From NCBI GenBank assembly GCA_019648995.1, contig BLXT01000492.1, forward strand, positions 85,046 through 116,808: a stretch of DNA of 31,763 bases, given 5' to 3'. Of the stretch, positions 1 to 9,665 are shown piece by piece (within the stretch, counting starts at the first letter, position 1; the number at the start of each line of letters is the position of its first letter). Below the pieces are notes generated by a model. It did no database searches. It had not been told where the DNA came from and worked only from the letters and a program-made list of their open reading frames with translations. The translations under genes were made by a program, and so were the position numbers. Source of the DNA: Plakobranchus ocellatus (Eukaryota > Mollusca > Gastropoda > Plakobranchidae).

Positions 1-90
1 TGAGAGAGAAGATAAAGAATGTATGAGATAGTATGTGTATGTGAGAAAGAAGAGAAAGAGTGAATTTATATGGATAAAAAGTGACGAGAC

Positions 91-144
<54 letters not shown>

Positions 145-245
145 TGATGTATGAGAGAGAAGATAAAGAATGTATGAGATAGTATGTGTATGTGAGAAAG
201 AAGAGAAAGAGTGAATTTATATGGATAAAAAAAAAGTGACGAGAC

Positions 246-295
<50 letters not shown>

Positions 296-413
296 TGATG
301 TATGAGAGAGAAGATAAAGAATGTATGAGATAGTATGTGTATGTGAGAAAGAAGAGAAAGAGTGAATTTATAGGGATAAAAAAAAGTGACGAGACAGAGA
401 GAAAGACAGAGAG
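1..413. repeat. Tandem array of three 151-bp GA-rich units
   Basis: The block starting TGAGAGAGAAGATAAAG occurs at 1, 152 and 303, so the period is 151 bp. Each unit holds a TATGTGTATGTGAG segment, a GAATTTATATGGATAAAA segment and a variable (GA)n run. The (GA)n run is longest in copy 1, and copy 3 is cut off after GAAAGACAGAGAG at about 413. The array is open at the left edge of the window, so its true length is unknown. Open reading frames across it are serine/leucine low-complexity translations and are not counted as genes. Confidence 0.9.
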
Positions 414-659
414 TACGAGTGAGAACTCCATTCAGTTTTGTCATCATTTTTACAACAAAAAAAAAAAAGGCAGAATTTTCTCTTGCATCTCGAATAAATC
501 CCTGACAAAATGTAGATTGGCGAGACTTTAAAAAGTCTGACGGTCTTGCAAAATCAAGAAGACAGCTGGAACAGATACAAACTCTTTTCCCAGATGCTGA
601 AGCGAACACTATGGTGGAAAAAAGATCATACACTAAGGCTTGGCTTTTGCATTTTTAAC
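414..659. other. Unassigned non-coding stretch
   Basis: Between the GA-rich array and the first SINE. It holds an A-run near 459-468 and no ORF or motif I can support. Confidence 0.5.
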
Positions 660-803
660 CTGTCCTCAACAAGGTGATCTCAGGCTTTTACATCCTCTGT
701 CAGGCCAGGATGCTGGTGGTGGGGCTCGAACCCCCAACAGAAGGGTTCCTGCAGATCTCAGGGCGGACTCACTAGCCACTGTGCCACCGACACCCCATAA
801 ACA
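660..803 (-). mobile_element. tRNA-derived SINE, copy 1
   Basis: On the minus strand the element begins near 800 with a tRNA-like head. An A-box-like GTGGCTAGTGAG lies around 768-780 and a very good B box (GGTTCGAGCCC type) around 722-733. After these come a conserved body and the tail GCCTGAGATCACCTTGTTG near 667-685. Four further copies in this window (6752, 14203, 15053, 28789) share the same order of blocks, which defines a dispersed family. The internal pol III promoter boxes support a tRNA-derived SINE. The parent tRNA cannot be named with confidence. Confidence 0.8.
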
Positions 804-1224
804 AAGGTCAGTATGAAAGCCATGGTGGAAAAACACCACATTTCGATTCATGGTGAAAAGAATGACACGACTAGAAAAATAAAGCACATATTGCATGTCA
901 AAGTCACATAAATAAAAATATATAATATACAATTTTTGAGGGGTAGAAAGAGAATTTCCTTTTTTATTTTTTGACTTAATCAAAAAAAGAAAATTCAATT
1001 CTTTTCCAAAACGTTGAAATTCCCATGCAGTTATCCCAGCTCAGAATCAGGGAAGCTTATCTTTATGTTTTGCTTCTGTTACTAGTTAGGCTTATACATA
1101 CATATGGAGAAAACCTTTCAGGAGTTTACAAGCATGAAAAAAAAAATATTTAATTGTGACATTCCTGGCTCATTCAAACTGGTTTTCAGGCTAAATTTTA
1201 AGGCAACATCATGACTATAATAAG
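804..1224. other. AT-rich non-coding stretch
   Basis: AT-rich sequence between the SINE and the AAT/AAC microsatellite, with A-runs near 1138-1147. No gene, exon or repeat family is recognised. Confidence 0.5.
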
Positions 1225-1237
1225 GAATAATAATAAT

Positions 1238-1325
<88 letters not shown>

Positions 1326-1326
1326 T
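1225..1326. repeat. Compound (AAT)n(AAC)n(AAT)n microsatellite
   Basis: A short AAT run passes into about 12 AAC units and then about 16 AAT units. The same motif pair occurs in reverse complement at 24585-24736. The asparagine-rich frame through it is an artefact of the repeat. Confidence 0.95.
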
Positions 1327-2279
1327 AATAATATTAACAATAAAAAAAAAAAATAATATAATTAATAGTCAAAAGCGATATAGCATGAAAATAACACTAA
1401 TAGTACTGAGTACTTGTTAACATATAATGGAAGAAAATTATTTAATTTTATGTATTTCAAGACTATGAGAAAAACTAATCAACTTAAGTACTTTACATGT
1501 AAGTTACCTATAGTAAATGTTCCGAGAGATATATATGCTTGACATGAACAAAGTCCTAAAGTTCTAGTTATGTTTCAATTTAAATCTCCTTTTTCATTTA
1601 AAGATAAAGGAAATGAAGTCTTTGTCAGCGTTTAGACCTACAGGTGTGATCACAATCTCAAGCTCTTTGTTTTCAAGAAGCTAATAACTTTAATTATTTA
1701 CTGTAAGTATGTATGCATAAAACGCTGGGTCGTCAATAGCCCAAAACTGCCCTGATACAGTGCATGACTAGAAATTGCGATGGAGTTAGAACCAGCTACT
1801 TGTACAATGTCAAGATAGCAGACTTGAGGTGGAGAAAATCGAAGCACATTTGTTTCAATGCAATTTTTGGAATCATATATATAATCATAGGCCTTCAGTT
1901 ACAATAATTGGTAAAGAAAAATATTTTCATATTGCAGAATATGAATGACAGTAAGGTATACAGCCACCAAGTCTACAACTGGTTAGATCGATAAAAAGAC
2001 AATCAGCTGCTTCCCTTCCTCACATCAAACAATGAGTTAGTACTTAGAAGAACAGCACTTTGTCATAATATAAATAAGGGTAAACAATATACATGTAATT
2101 TTGTCCACATTATTTTTTTTTTCCCTTAACTGTTCCAGGAAATGTAAATTAAGGCAACTAGATCTTATACATATCATGAGGAAACAATTTGTGTACAATA
2201 ATCTCATTTCTCTGTTGGTCTTTGTTTACAAAGTAACTTGCGTGGCTAGTTTTGTTATGAAGTCTCCTGGTGTCTGGAC
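1327..2279. other. AT-rich non-coding stretch downstream of the zinc-finger gene
   Basis: This lies 3' of the minus-strand zinc-finger gene and would include its 3' UTR. I could not place a convincing poly(A) signal on the minus strand. Nothing else is recognised. Confidence 0.4.
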
Positions 2280-2492
2280 AGTCGACTGTGTTGATTGAAG
2301 ATTTTACGGCAGGCATCACAATTGTAATGCTTCTCGTCTGTGTGGCCTCTGTTGTGTCTAGATCAATCACTTGTTTGGGTGTGACAGTCTCTTACAATAG
2401 GTATCACACTTCTAAGGTCTCTGGCCTGTGTGGAATCTGCTGTTTGTAGATAAATGACTTTTTTGCGTAAACCCCTTACCACGGATATCACA
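2280..2492 (-). pseudogene. Decayed C2H2 zinc-finger repeats past the stop codon
   Basis: Directly after the TAG stop of the zinc-finger gene the same frame continues with finger-like sequence: CDIRGKGFTQKSHLS followed by FHTGQRP. The second zinc Cys is replaced by Arg (TGT to CGT) and the first His by Asn. A second remnant (KCDTYCKRLSH) follows a further stop codon. A third (YNCDACRKIFNQHSRLSRH) lies in a shifted frame around 2275-2335. Between the last intact finger and the TAG, the HTGQKP linker has lost two bases and reads HRPKT. These points indicate that the ancestral protein had about three more fingers, now lost through frameshifts and substitutions. Sequencing error is less likely because there are several independent lesions. 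Confidence 0.75.
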
Positions 2493-3034
2493 CTAGTGTG
2501 TTAGGGTTTTTGGCCTGTGTAAGTTTGCGTGCTTAGTAAAGTTCTTCTGATGCTTAAACGACCTACCACAGACATCACACTTGTATGATTTGTCGCCTTT
2601 GTGGGCTCGCATGTGTGAAGATAACCCTTGGCTTTCACTAAATATCTTACCACAGACATCGCACTTGTGAGGTGATTTCCTAGCATGGACTCTTCGCTTG
2701 TGCTCAGATATATAACTCTTTTCAACAAAAGCCTTACCACAGACATCACACTTGTAAGGTTTCTCACCTGTGTGAATTTTGTTGTGTCTTGTTAAATGAT
2801 GGTTTTCCATAAACCCCTTACCACAGACATCGCACTTGAACAGTTTCTGGCCTGTGTGAATCCGCATATGTTTAGAAATATTCCAAAATTCTTTACTACA
2901 GACAATACACTTGGACGGTTTCTGGCCTGTGTGAATTCGCATATGTGTGGATACAGCAGTTTTACTCCCAAAGCGCATAAGACAGATATAGCAAATGTAC
3001 GGCTTTTGGCTTACAGTAGCGTAGTGGAGGGTAC
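2493..3034 (-). CDS. C2H2 zinc-finger protein, last coding exon (six fingers)
   Basis: This exon encodes residues 183-362 of a probable sequence-specific DNA-binding nuclear protein. Six C2H2 fingers start at about residues 197, 225, 250, 278, 307 and 335, joined by Krüppel-type linkers (HTGQKP, HTGEKP). Fingers 1, 3, 5 and 6 have C-x2-C-x12-H-x3-H spacing. Finger 4 has H-x4-H. Finger 2 has only nine residues between its second Cys and first His, three fewer than normal. The exon start is set by a strong acceptor on the minus strand: a long pyrimidine tract, then CTGCAG at 3040-3035. Joining 3034 to the donor at 4282 keeps the frame, with a split Gly codon (G|GT). The stop is TAG at 2495-2493. 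The DNA target is unknown. The coding assignment is firm; the exact ends are inferred from splice signals. Confidence 0.88.
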
Positions 3035-4281
3035 CTGCAGATTTCAAGGAAAGGGGGAAGGGAGTGGGGGAAAATGGAAGATAGTCAAGAGATGAGTATG
3101 CTAATCAAAGCACATTCCAATACATTCTGTTCTATTATGAAGTTTGGATGTAAAAGAAGATATGCATGTATACATAGCCTAACAAAATGTACCTGCACGC
3201 TCAAATCATATGCATGAATGAAAACTGGTGTCAAGCACAATCTGACTGCAACTGTGGTAAGAGAGAGTGGACAATTGACCATGTGCTTCAGAGATATCAA
3301 TTGTTGCCTGTCATGAAATGTGGCTCCAGCTAGTACCACAAGCATCAAGCTACATTGGCCTTATGTAGAGCTAGACAAGGAAACAGCCTAAATCACTAGA
3401 TTAGGCTGAAAGTATAAACAGCGAAAAGGATGTGGAGGAGGAGGAAGAGGAGCAGGTGGAGGAGGGAGATGAAAAGGGAAAGAAGAGAGGAGAACCTGCA
3501 GGAGGAGGAAGAAAGAGGAAAGGAGGAGAGTGGGGAACAAAAGAAAGGAAGAAGAGGACGTAGTGGTGGTGGAGGAGGAGGAAGAGATGGAGCAGAAGAA
3601 GAAGAAGAAAAAGAAAAGAAGACGAAGAAGAAGCAAGAGAGGAGGAGGAGATGATGATGATACTGTTGAATTGGCCATAGTAAGTTAAGTCTAGAATAGA
3701 CTCTGAATAGCTGATATTTTGATTTGGTCTTTGTCAGTTTAAAAGAACTCCTTGTCACAGGCAATGTTAAGCTAGTCCTATAACTAAATAATACAAAAAT
3801 CAAGCTTCAATGATTTCAGGCTCCTCTTTTGTAGATTTGCAATCAATTTCTGTATGTAAAATTGTAATGATGACTTCATTCCACATTGCAAAATTTCTCT
3901 GTCATTTGTTGGCGATAATAATTTTCCATGTGAAATCAGGATCCATACTGGAATAGCTTTCAAGAAGTGAAAAAGCAATTCACATCCCCAAATGCTCAAA
4001 GGAACACACAAAGAAGGAAGAGTTAAAAGAAAAGGAGACATGAAGTAGTAAAGAGGCCTTAATTTTTTGATAATGAACATCAATCTTTACATCAAAGGTT
4101 TGTCTAAATATGGTAAAAGCCAAAGCAAATTTCAATTACAGGCAAGTTTTCAGTATTTTCAAGCTTATTTAAGTGCTTGTTTAGTAATTAGGACTTCATT
4201 TAAAATAAATTAAATGTATTGGAATCATTCGAGGTTGACAGCTCTCCAGTATAGCAATAAACATAAAGTGGTCAAACCTAC
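3035..4281 (-). other. Intron of the zinc-finger gene
   Basis: On the minus strand the donor is CAAG|GTAGGT (exon end 4282) and the acceptor is TTTCCTTGAAATCTGCAG| (exon start 3034). Phase 1 is kept across the 1247-bp intron. It carries a long purine tract on the plus strand at 3430-3656. Without splicing, the first exon reads on for 28 codons after the donor (stop at about 4196), giving a finger-less product of about 210 residues. Confidence 0.8.
3430..3656. repeat. Long GGA/GAA purine tract
   Basis: About 225 bp almost wholly A and G on the plus strand, with GGAGGAGGAAG and GAAGAAGAAGAAG repeats. It ends in ATGATGATGATA at about 3652-3661. It sits in the intron of the zinc-finger gene, so the transcript carries a polypyrimidine tract. 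Such tracts can form triplex (H-) DNA. Confidence 0.9.
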
Positions 4282-4828
4282 CTTGAAAACTGATAGACGG
4301 AATACAGGAAGTGTTATCTTTAGGTAACTGTGGTGGAGATATTTCTGTACTTTTAGCAGGATTTATTTCCAGCTGTTTATCTTTCTTCTCTTTATTTCTA
4401 GAATATTCCTCCACTAGAGCTCTCAATGCTGCTATACAAGGCTTTTCCTCTGTTGCACTATCATCACAAGCTTGACTATCTGGCTCAGGTTTTATATGGT
4501 CTATGCATTGTTGTTCACTCCACTCTGGATTATCAAAATGTGGATTCAAATCTAAAGAAGATGTTGACAAAGAAACGCAGACATCTGGACCGCTTGTGGG
4601 CATGGGAGCCTCACTACATATACTCAATTCATCTTTGACACCTTTGAGAAAAAAAAATTTGAGGTCAGGCTTTTGCTCTGTCAAGAGATAGGAGCTATCT
4701 TGGTTTATTTCAGAATGTAAACTTGTAGTCTCCATTTTCACTGGTAAGCTCTGAACGTCTGGTTTTTCCTCAGGATGAAAGAACTTAACATCTGGTTTTA
4801 CATCAGGGTTTGACTCTTGCTCCATCAT
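4282..4828 (-). CDS. C2H2 zinc-finger protein, first coding exon (acidic N-terminus)
   Basis: This exon encodes residues 1-182 plus the first base of codon 183. It has no zinc fingers and is acidic and probably disordered. The short phrase KPDV or KPDL recurs (residues 11, 22 and 53), twice followed by KFF. Three psi-K-x-E SUMO-consensus sites are visible: VKME at 30, VKDE at 64 and IKPE at 112. A short helix-like stretch (IAALRALVEEYS) lies at about 132-143. The ORF opens with two Met codons; the second (4825-4823) has A at -3 and G at +4, the stronger context. An in-frame TAA at 4876-4874 lies upstream. The N-terminal domain matches no family I recognise (no KRAB, BTB, SCAN or ZAD seen). 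A regulatory role through SUMO is an inference. Confidence 0.8.
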
Positions 4829-4908
4829 TAGCTTTAAATGCAGCCAAAAGTCCAGGTGCTTTGCAACCTCAGTTTAACTTCACCTATAATCTATTACAAA
4901 TGAAAAAC
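4829..4908 (-). other. Probable 5' UTR part of the zinc-finger exon
   Basis: On the minus strand a good acceptor, AAATTCTTTCTCCAG|G, ends at 4909. The exon would then begin at 4908, run through an in-frame stop (4876-4874) and reach the start codon at 4828. This implies at least one further upstream non-coding exon at a higher coordinate. Confidence 0.5.
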
Positions 4909-6215
4909 CTGGAGAAAGAATTTAAAATTAGGTACAAACTCAAAAATGGTGTATGTTTTTCTGATGTTATACTACAATATATGTACAAGTACAAACTATA
5001 AAATTTCGTGTTAAAATTTTGGTTGTTTTACGGTGACTGTTGCAAAAGAGGAAAGCTTTACTGTCCCAACTACATTTTTTTTTTCATTATATAAGTATTA
5101 GCTGCAATCACTTCACTCTATAGTTGATTTTACGCCTATGCTCAATCCTGCTGTGCTAATATGAAAACTTACTATCTTTTGCATTAAAAAATTGAACTAT
5201 ATTTTAAAATAAATTTGAAGTCAAGCTCGAGACAAATTCAAAATTTAGCATGACGTATTAGGAAAATAAAGTAAGGGTACTGCACCAGATTAAAAATTTT
5301 TATATGGAAACATGCAGAATTATTTTGGGGCATTATCCAACAACACTTCACTCACTCTTAGCCTTTTTATGTCTAACAGAAAATGTTTTGGGGAAGCTTG
5401 AACTGATAATTGGCACAAACCATTAAAATAGACATTAATTTCTACAAAATCCAAAATCAACAACATTCCTGTAGGCACAGACTTACAATTTTTCATAACT
5501 TAGATTTCACCAATCAAAATTCTTGGTGACTAGGGTGAGATTGAGTTGAAGGTTAAAACCAAAATAATTTTTTTTTCTTTTGTTTAAGGCGCAGGGCTGC
5601 TTTCATAAAGTAACTATTGACAATAATTCCAAAACTATAGGGAAAATGTTCTAATGCAGAATCAAATTATTACAAATAAATATTAATTTTATAAAAATAA
5701 AAATGATTTGGGATGCCCACAAATTAAGAATAGGAAGAAAAATTAAAACTTTTCTTTTTTTAATCAGAGATCATAATTATTCTTGAATGGATTAGCAGAT
5801 AGATACAACTTCCTCCAAAATCAAGGTAATAATAATTTGAACAATTTCTGTACAAAATTAAGTCCTTTCGGAAAGGTTTTTAGTTTTTCAGACAAAACCC
5901 ACTGTAGTTGAAAGTTATCTTTCATTACAAGTATAGCATTCTCTTTGTTAAAATTTTAAAAGAAATGTTATCTAGGTCAGAAAAGTCCTAAATTTGGGTT
6001 TGGCAATAATCTATCTTTTTTGGATATATATTTAGGTTTGTAAATGTTGAAATATTGATGAATACAAGGGACACTATCAACATTCTTTTACGTTTGTGGA
6101 ATAAGCCAATATTTTATACAAATGTAAGAGTGGAAAAATCAACGATTATGGGATAATCTTAATTCATGTTTCTGGAATCTGCCTACTTCAAAAGGTTTTC
6201 AATGACTAAAGCACT
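4909..6215. other. AT-rich non-coding stretch
   Basis: About 1.3 kb of AT-rich sequence, upstream of the recognised zinc-finger exon on the minus strand and so probably intronic. No exon, repeat family or RNA gene is recognised. Confidence 0.5.
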
Positions 6216-6219
6216 TTAA

Positions 6220-6598
6220 CCCTATCCGTACGTGTGGGATAATTTTGTTACCCCAAGGCTTGTTTTTAATTTTTTTTAAATACTTGAAATGGGAATTTTT
6301 CTTTCACCTTTTAAGTATTCCTCAAAAATTCAATTTGATATATGATTACATAATGATTGACAGAAAGTCAGTATTGAACTGACCTGAGGTCATTTCCGAA
6401 ACCCTCCATTATTTTTTATTATGTAAAGTGTAGGGTGATTTTGTAACGGATAGGTATATAGCAATTTTTTTTACTATATGGTTGGGGGCACACAGTTACC
6501 CCACACGTAGAGATAAGACTATACTGCTATTAAAATGAGGGGGCACTCAGTTACCCCGACGTACAGATACGATAATAAAACACCTCGTATGGATAGGG
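6220..6598. mobile_element. piggyBac-type MITE
   Basis: A 379-bp element lies between two TTAA tetranucleotides (6216-6219 and 6599-6602), the target-site duplication typical of piggyBac elements. The left end reads CCCTATCCGTACG. The inverted right end reads CCCTATCCATACG, one mismatch in 13. Inside the right end, GGGGGCAC(A/T)CAGTTACCCC occurs twice (about 6484-6503 and 6539-6557). A related ATAATTTTGTTACCCC block lies inside the left end. There is no transposase ORF, so it is non-autonomous. Confidence 0.85.
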
Positions 6599-6751
6599 TT
6601 AAGTAGAAATTTTACAGTAAGCACAAGAAAATAATCACAAAAAAATAAAAAAAAAAAGATTTGGATATATTATAAATTTAATATAATTTGTGTGGAATTT
6701 TAAATTCAATGGATAATTTTTTGTTTGGTGTTTTTTTTTTTTGTTTGTTTG

Positions 6752-6885
6752 TATAGCCAGTCTACAAGTTGATTTCATGTTTTTGGGCCCTTTGTCAGGC
6801 CAGGGTACCATTGACCAGGCTAAAAATCCCTAACAGAAGGGTCCCTGCTGATCTCAGGGTGGACTCGCTAGTTACCGAAGCCCCC
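6752..6885 (-). mobile_element. tRNA-derived SINE, copy 2
   Basis: Same block order as copy 1: TTGTCAGGCCAGGGTACC, then CAGAAGGGTCCCTGCTGATCTCAGGG, then GGACTCGCTAGTTACC in plus orientation. The A-box region is at about 6862-6876. The B-box region is degraded (CTAAAAATCCC instead of CTCGAACCCC), so this copy is old and probably silent. Confidence 0.7.
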
Positions 6886-9150
6886 TCAATGAATGAGAAA
6901 TAGTCCCTTCCCATAAAGATGGAAACTATGGCCATCTTCAAAATAAAATTTTTGAAGATACAGTTTACAATAAATTCTGTGGTCTATTGGTATTCACGCA
7001 GAATAACAGCATCAAATACTTTCAAATTTAAGAGACCAGTTTTCTGATACTTTTTTACATGTCTAATCCAGTGCAATGAGTTTCATTTGTCAGAAATTAA
7101 TACTGGATACTCAGTGGCCATATATTTTCAGCACATTCTGCGCATCTCATTCAAAAAGCAAAAATGTGGTGGTGTGATAGTGCAACTTCACCAATCTAGA
7201 TCTAGGTCTAGCCTCTTCTAAGGTATTACCACCACTCAATAGTTATACACCACTGAGCTGTGAAACTATGATAATTTTTATTCATGAACAATGCAGTGGC
7301 TCTTTTAAAATTTCATTAAGTACGTAGCTTTCTAACACCATAAGATTAAGAGGGTCACAGTTCTCCATTTAAAAACTTTTCATTTTCAAGGCGCTTGACT
7401 TGCACTGCTGTAATTTATATGTGTAGCCTCTTTTTTTTTTTAATTTCAATACACAGTTTAAGGGCCTTTCCTTTTTTCAAAGAAATTTTCCAAAACCCTA
7501 ATCATCTCCCTGCAATTCTAAAATAAGTTCGGGAATTAATTAGATTTCTAGGTAAAGATATTATAGGCCTACTCGCCAGTTACTTCATCGGTACCTAAGG
7601 TAGGCCTATTCTACATCTTGTAACAAATACAAATGAAGTTAATTGATCAAACAGCTACAAAACAAGTCTAATGTAAACAGGTTGACTGGTAAAAAAAAAA
7701 AAGGCCACACTAAATAATACACCATGCAGTAATTTTATTATGGGCACTCCTTACTTTTAAGCAGATCCGAGCTTCTAGATAGATCTTACTTCATCAGCTG
7801 GGTATGAGTACGAGTATGCCAATGTTGTCGTTTTTATTCTGCCTTCACAAGTTACTGATGAAATAGAGAGGCCGTAAGCCAAGTTATAATGTAAATCATA
7901 CTAGACTCTAAGAGTCTAGATCTATGCTACTTTCATACAATATCTAAGCCTGCAACTTTTCCATAATTTCGTTGCTGCTGATGAAAGTAGATCTAGAAGC
8001 ACAGGTCAACTTAAAGTTGTGCCAAGCCATGAATATTTATGACATTTTTATCAAAGAGAGGTCCACACTTTTTTTTTTTTTATTGTTGTTTTTCAAGCTA
8101 AATTGCATTGTTTTATGGTCTACCGTTAACCGCCAGCAATGTTTTGCCACATGTAGGCCCTAACAGTCAATACAGCGGTGTGGCCTTGAACTTGACAGGT
8201 GGCATTACCCTATATATTGAAGCATGCACACCCAGGTTCTAGAATGATTCACCTTTCACCCCTAAAAAATTGACCAACAACTCCGATTCTCTTGAAATTT
8301 CTAAAAAAAAGTTAACGGTAGAACAAACAAATTTCCTTAATTTTAATTTTTAAACCTAACAGACTCTTATTTCACTGCGCTGGAGACAGTAGTAAAGGCG
8401 CCATGATTGGTTCATATTCTTAACTCCTAAAATGAAAACGGTAGTAAGCTTAGTTCCGGGGCTGGAACAGTACTTTATTTAGATGCTTTTTGACCTATAA
8501 AAGTCCCGTCTTTTTTTTTTTTCCACAATGAATTGATCTGCATTGCATGCCTCATTGAATACTATCATGATGATTATTTATCAAATTCATAAAACATTTG
8601 CCTGACTTATGGGTCACAGTCCATAAAGTTCTTAAAGCTATTATTTATAGCAAATTTTGCAACAAGTGGAAATGTTCCATGAATTAATAACACAAATGGA
8701 ATAATTATAATTATTTTTTCATGTTAGTACAATGTTTAAAAAAAAAGTCTACAAGCTAGACAAATAATAATTCACGTTCATATTATATACATACTCTAAT
8801 TGAATGGGTATGAAGGTGTACATGTATGCATAATATGACTATGTGTATGTGTAGGTATGTAGCTATGTATAATAATGTATGATGTGTAGCCTACATGTAG
8901 TAAAAAGAAACATTTATTGTCATATTAATTAAGTTTGTACATTTATTGTCCTATTATTTAATTTTGTCAGTACTGCTTAATTTTAAATATAATATTTAGT
9001 TGGCAACTGTCTCCTTTCTTTTTACTATTCATATCGATTCAGTTGCCATTGCATCCTTTGGATCCTAGATTTTATATTGTTTGTAGTGTTTCCTGAGTGG
9101 TGATCTTGAACATTTTTAATTGAATTTCCAGTAGTGTACATATATACCCA
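6886..9150. other. AT-rich non-coding stretch
   Basis: About 2.3 kb without a supported gene. Small items: TCTAGATCTAGGTCTAG at 7195-7211, GTAT-rich sequence at 8810-8890, and a 29-bp imperfect direct repeat beginning ACATTTATTGTC (8909 and 8938). A CCAAT box in minus orientation (ATTGG at about 8407) precedes an ATGGCGCC string. That could mark a far-upstream first exon of the zinc-finger gene, but nothing confirms it. Confidence 0.4.
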
Positions 9151-9158
9151 CACATCTA

Positions 9159-9224
9159 TGTGTGTGTGTGTGTGTCTCTGTGTGTGTATTTTGAATTTTA
9201 TGTCACATAAAAGTCCTGCAACAC

Positions 9225-9281
<57 letters not shown>
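9159..9281. repeat. (TG)n and (CT)n microsatellites
   Basis: An interrupted (TG)n run at 9159-9187, then a (CT)n run of about 50 bp at 9229-9281. Confidence 0.95.
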
Positions 9282-9283
<2 letters not shown>

Positions 9284-9479
9284 CCTCTCCCTTCCACTGC
9301 TTCTTTCCCTCTTTCTTTCCTTTGAATCACAGTGTTGCAGTTCCACTCAACCTTTCGTAGAGCGGGTTATACAGCAACTAGTTTATAGGCCTATATATGC
9401 ATATATTTTTTCGCACCTTTTAAGAATGTTTTTCATTAAAGGATTTTTCATGTCTAATAACGATCTTTAAACTTTAAGC

Positions 9480-9665
9480 TTATATTTTATGTCATGATTC
9501 TTTGCTTAGCGAGTATCTTTAATAGCTTATTTGCGATACTCATTTTTTTTTTTAACTAGATAAAGCTTAAAGGACAAAACGTCGTTACATATTTTACTAT
9601 GTGTTGTTTAATTTGTTCTTATAAGCTTGAATTGATGGTTGTACTCTTTTACTATATTCATATTA
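9480..9665. repeat. ~180-bp dispersed repeat, copy A
   Basis: Shares a continuous series of blocks with 12170-12350: ATGATTCTTTGCTTAG, a T-run, AAAGCTTAAAGGACAAAACGTCG (AAAGCCTAAAGGCCGAAACGTTG in copy B), AATTTGTTCTTATAAG and GGTTGTA. It directly abuts the 3' end of the reverse-transcriptase remnant. Its relation to the Penelope-like fragment beside copy B suggests a terminal repeat of that element type. Confidence 0.7.

Noticed and set aside
66..633. Overlapping minus-strand frames rich in Ser, Leu and Phe
   Set aside because: They are translations of the GA-rich 151-bp repeats and have no domain.
660..803. A genuine tRNA gene at the A-box/B-box signals
   Set aside because: The head is followed by a conserved body shared with four other copies and does not close into a clean tRNA cloverleaf by eye, so a SINE is the better call.
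1211..1420. Asparagine-run protein
   Set aside because: A translation of the AAT/AAC microsatellite.
3388..3803. Three frames across the purine tract on both strands
   Set aside because: Low-complexity Arg/Glu or Ser/Leu/Pro translations inside an intron.
3784..4083. 99-codon minus-strand frame
   Set aside because: It lies within the inferred intron of the zinc-finger gene and has no recognisable domain.
9025..9330. Frames over the TG and CT microsatellites
   Set aside because: They are repeat translations.
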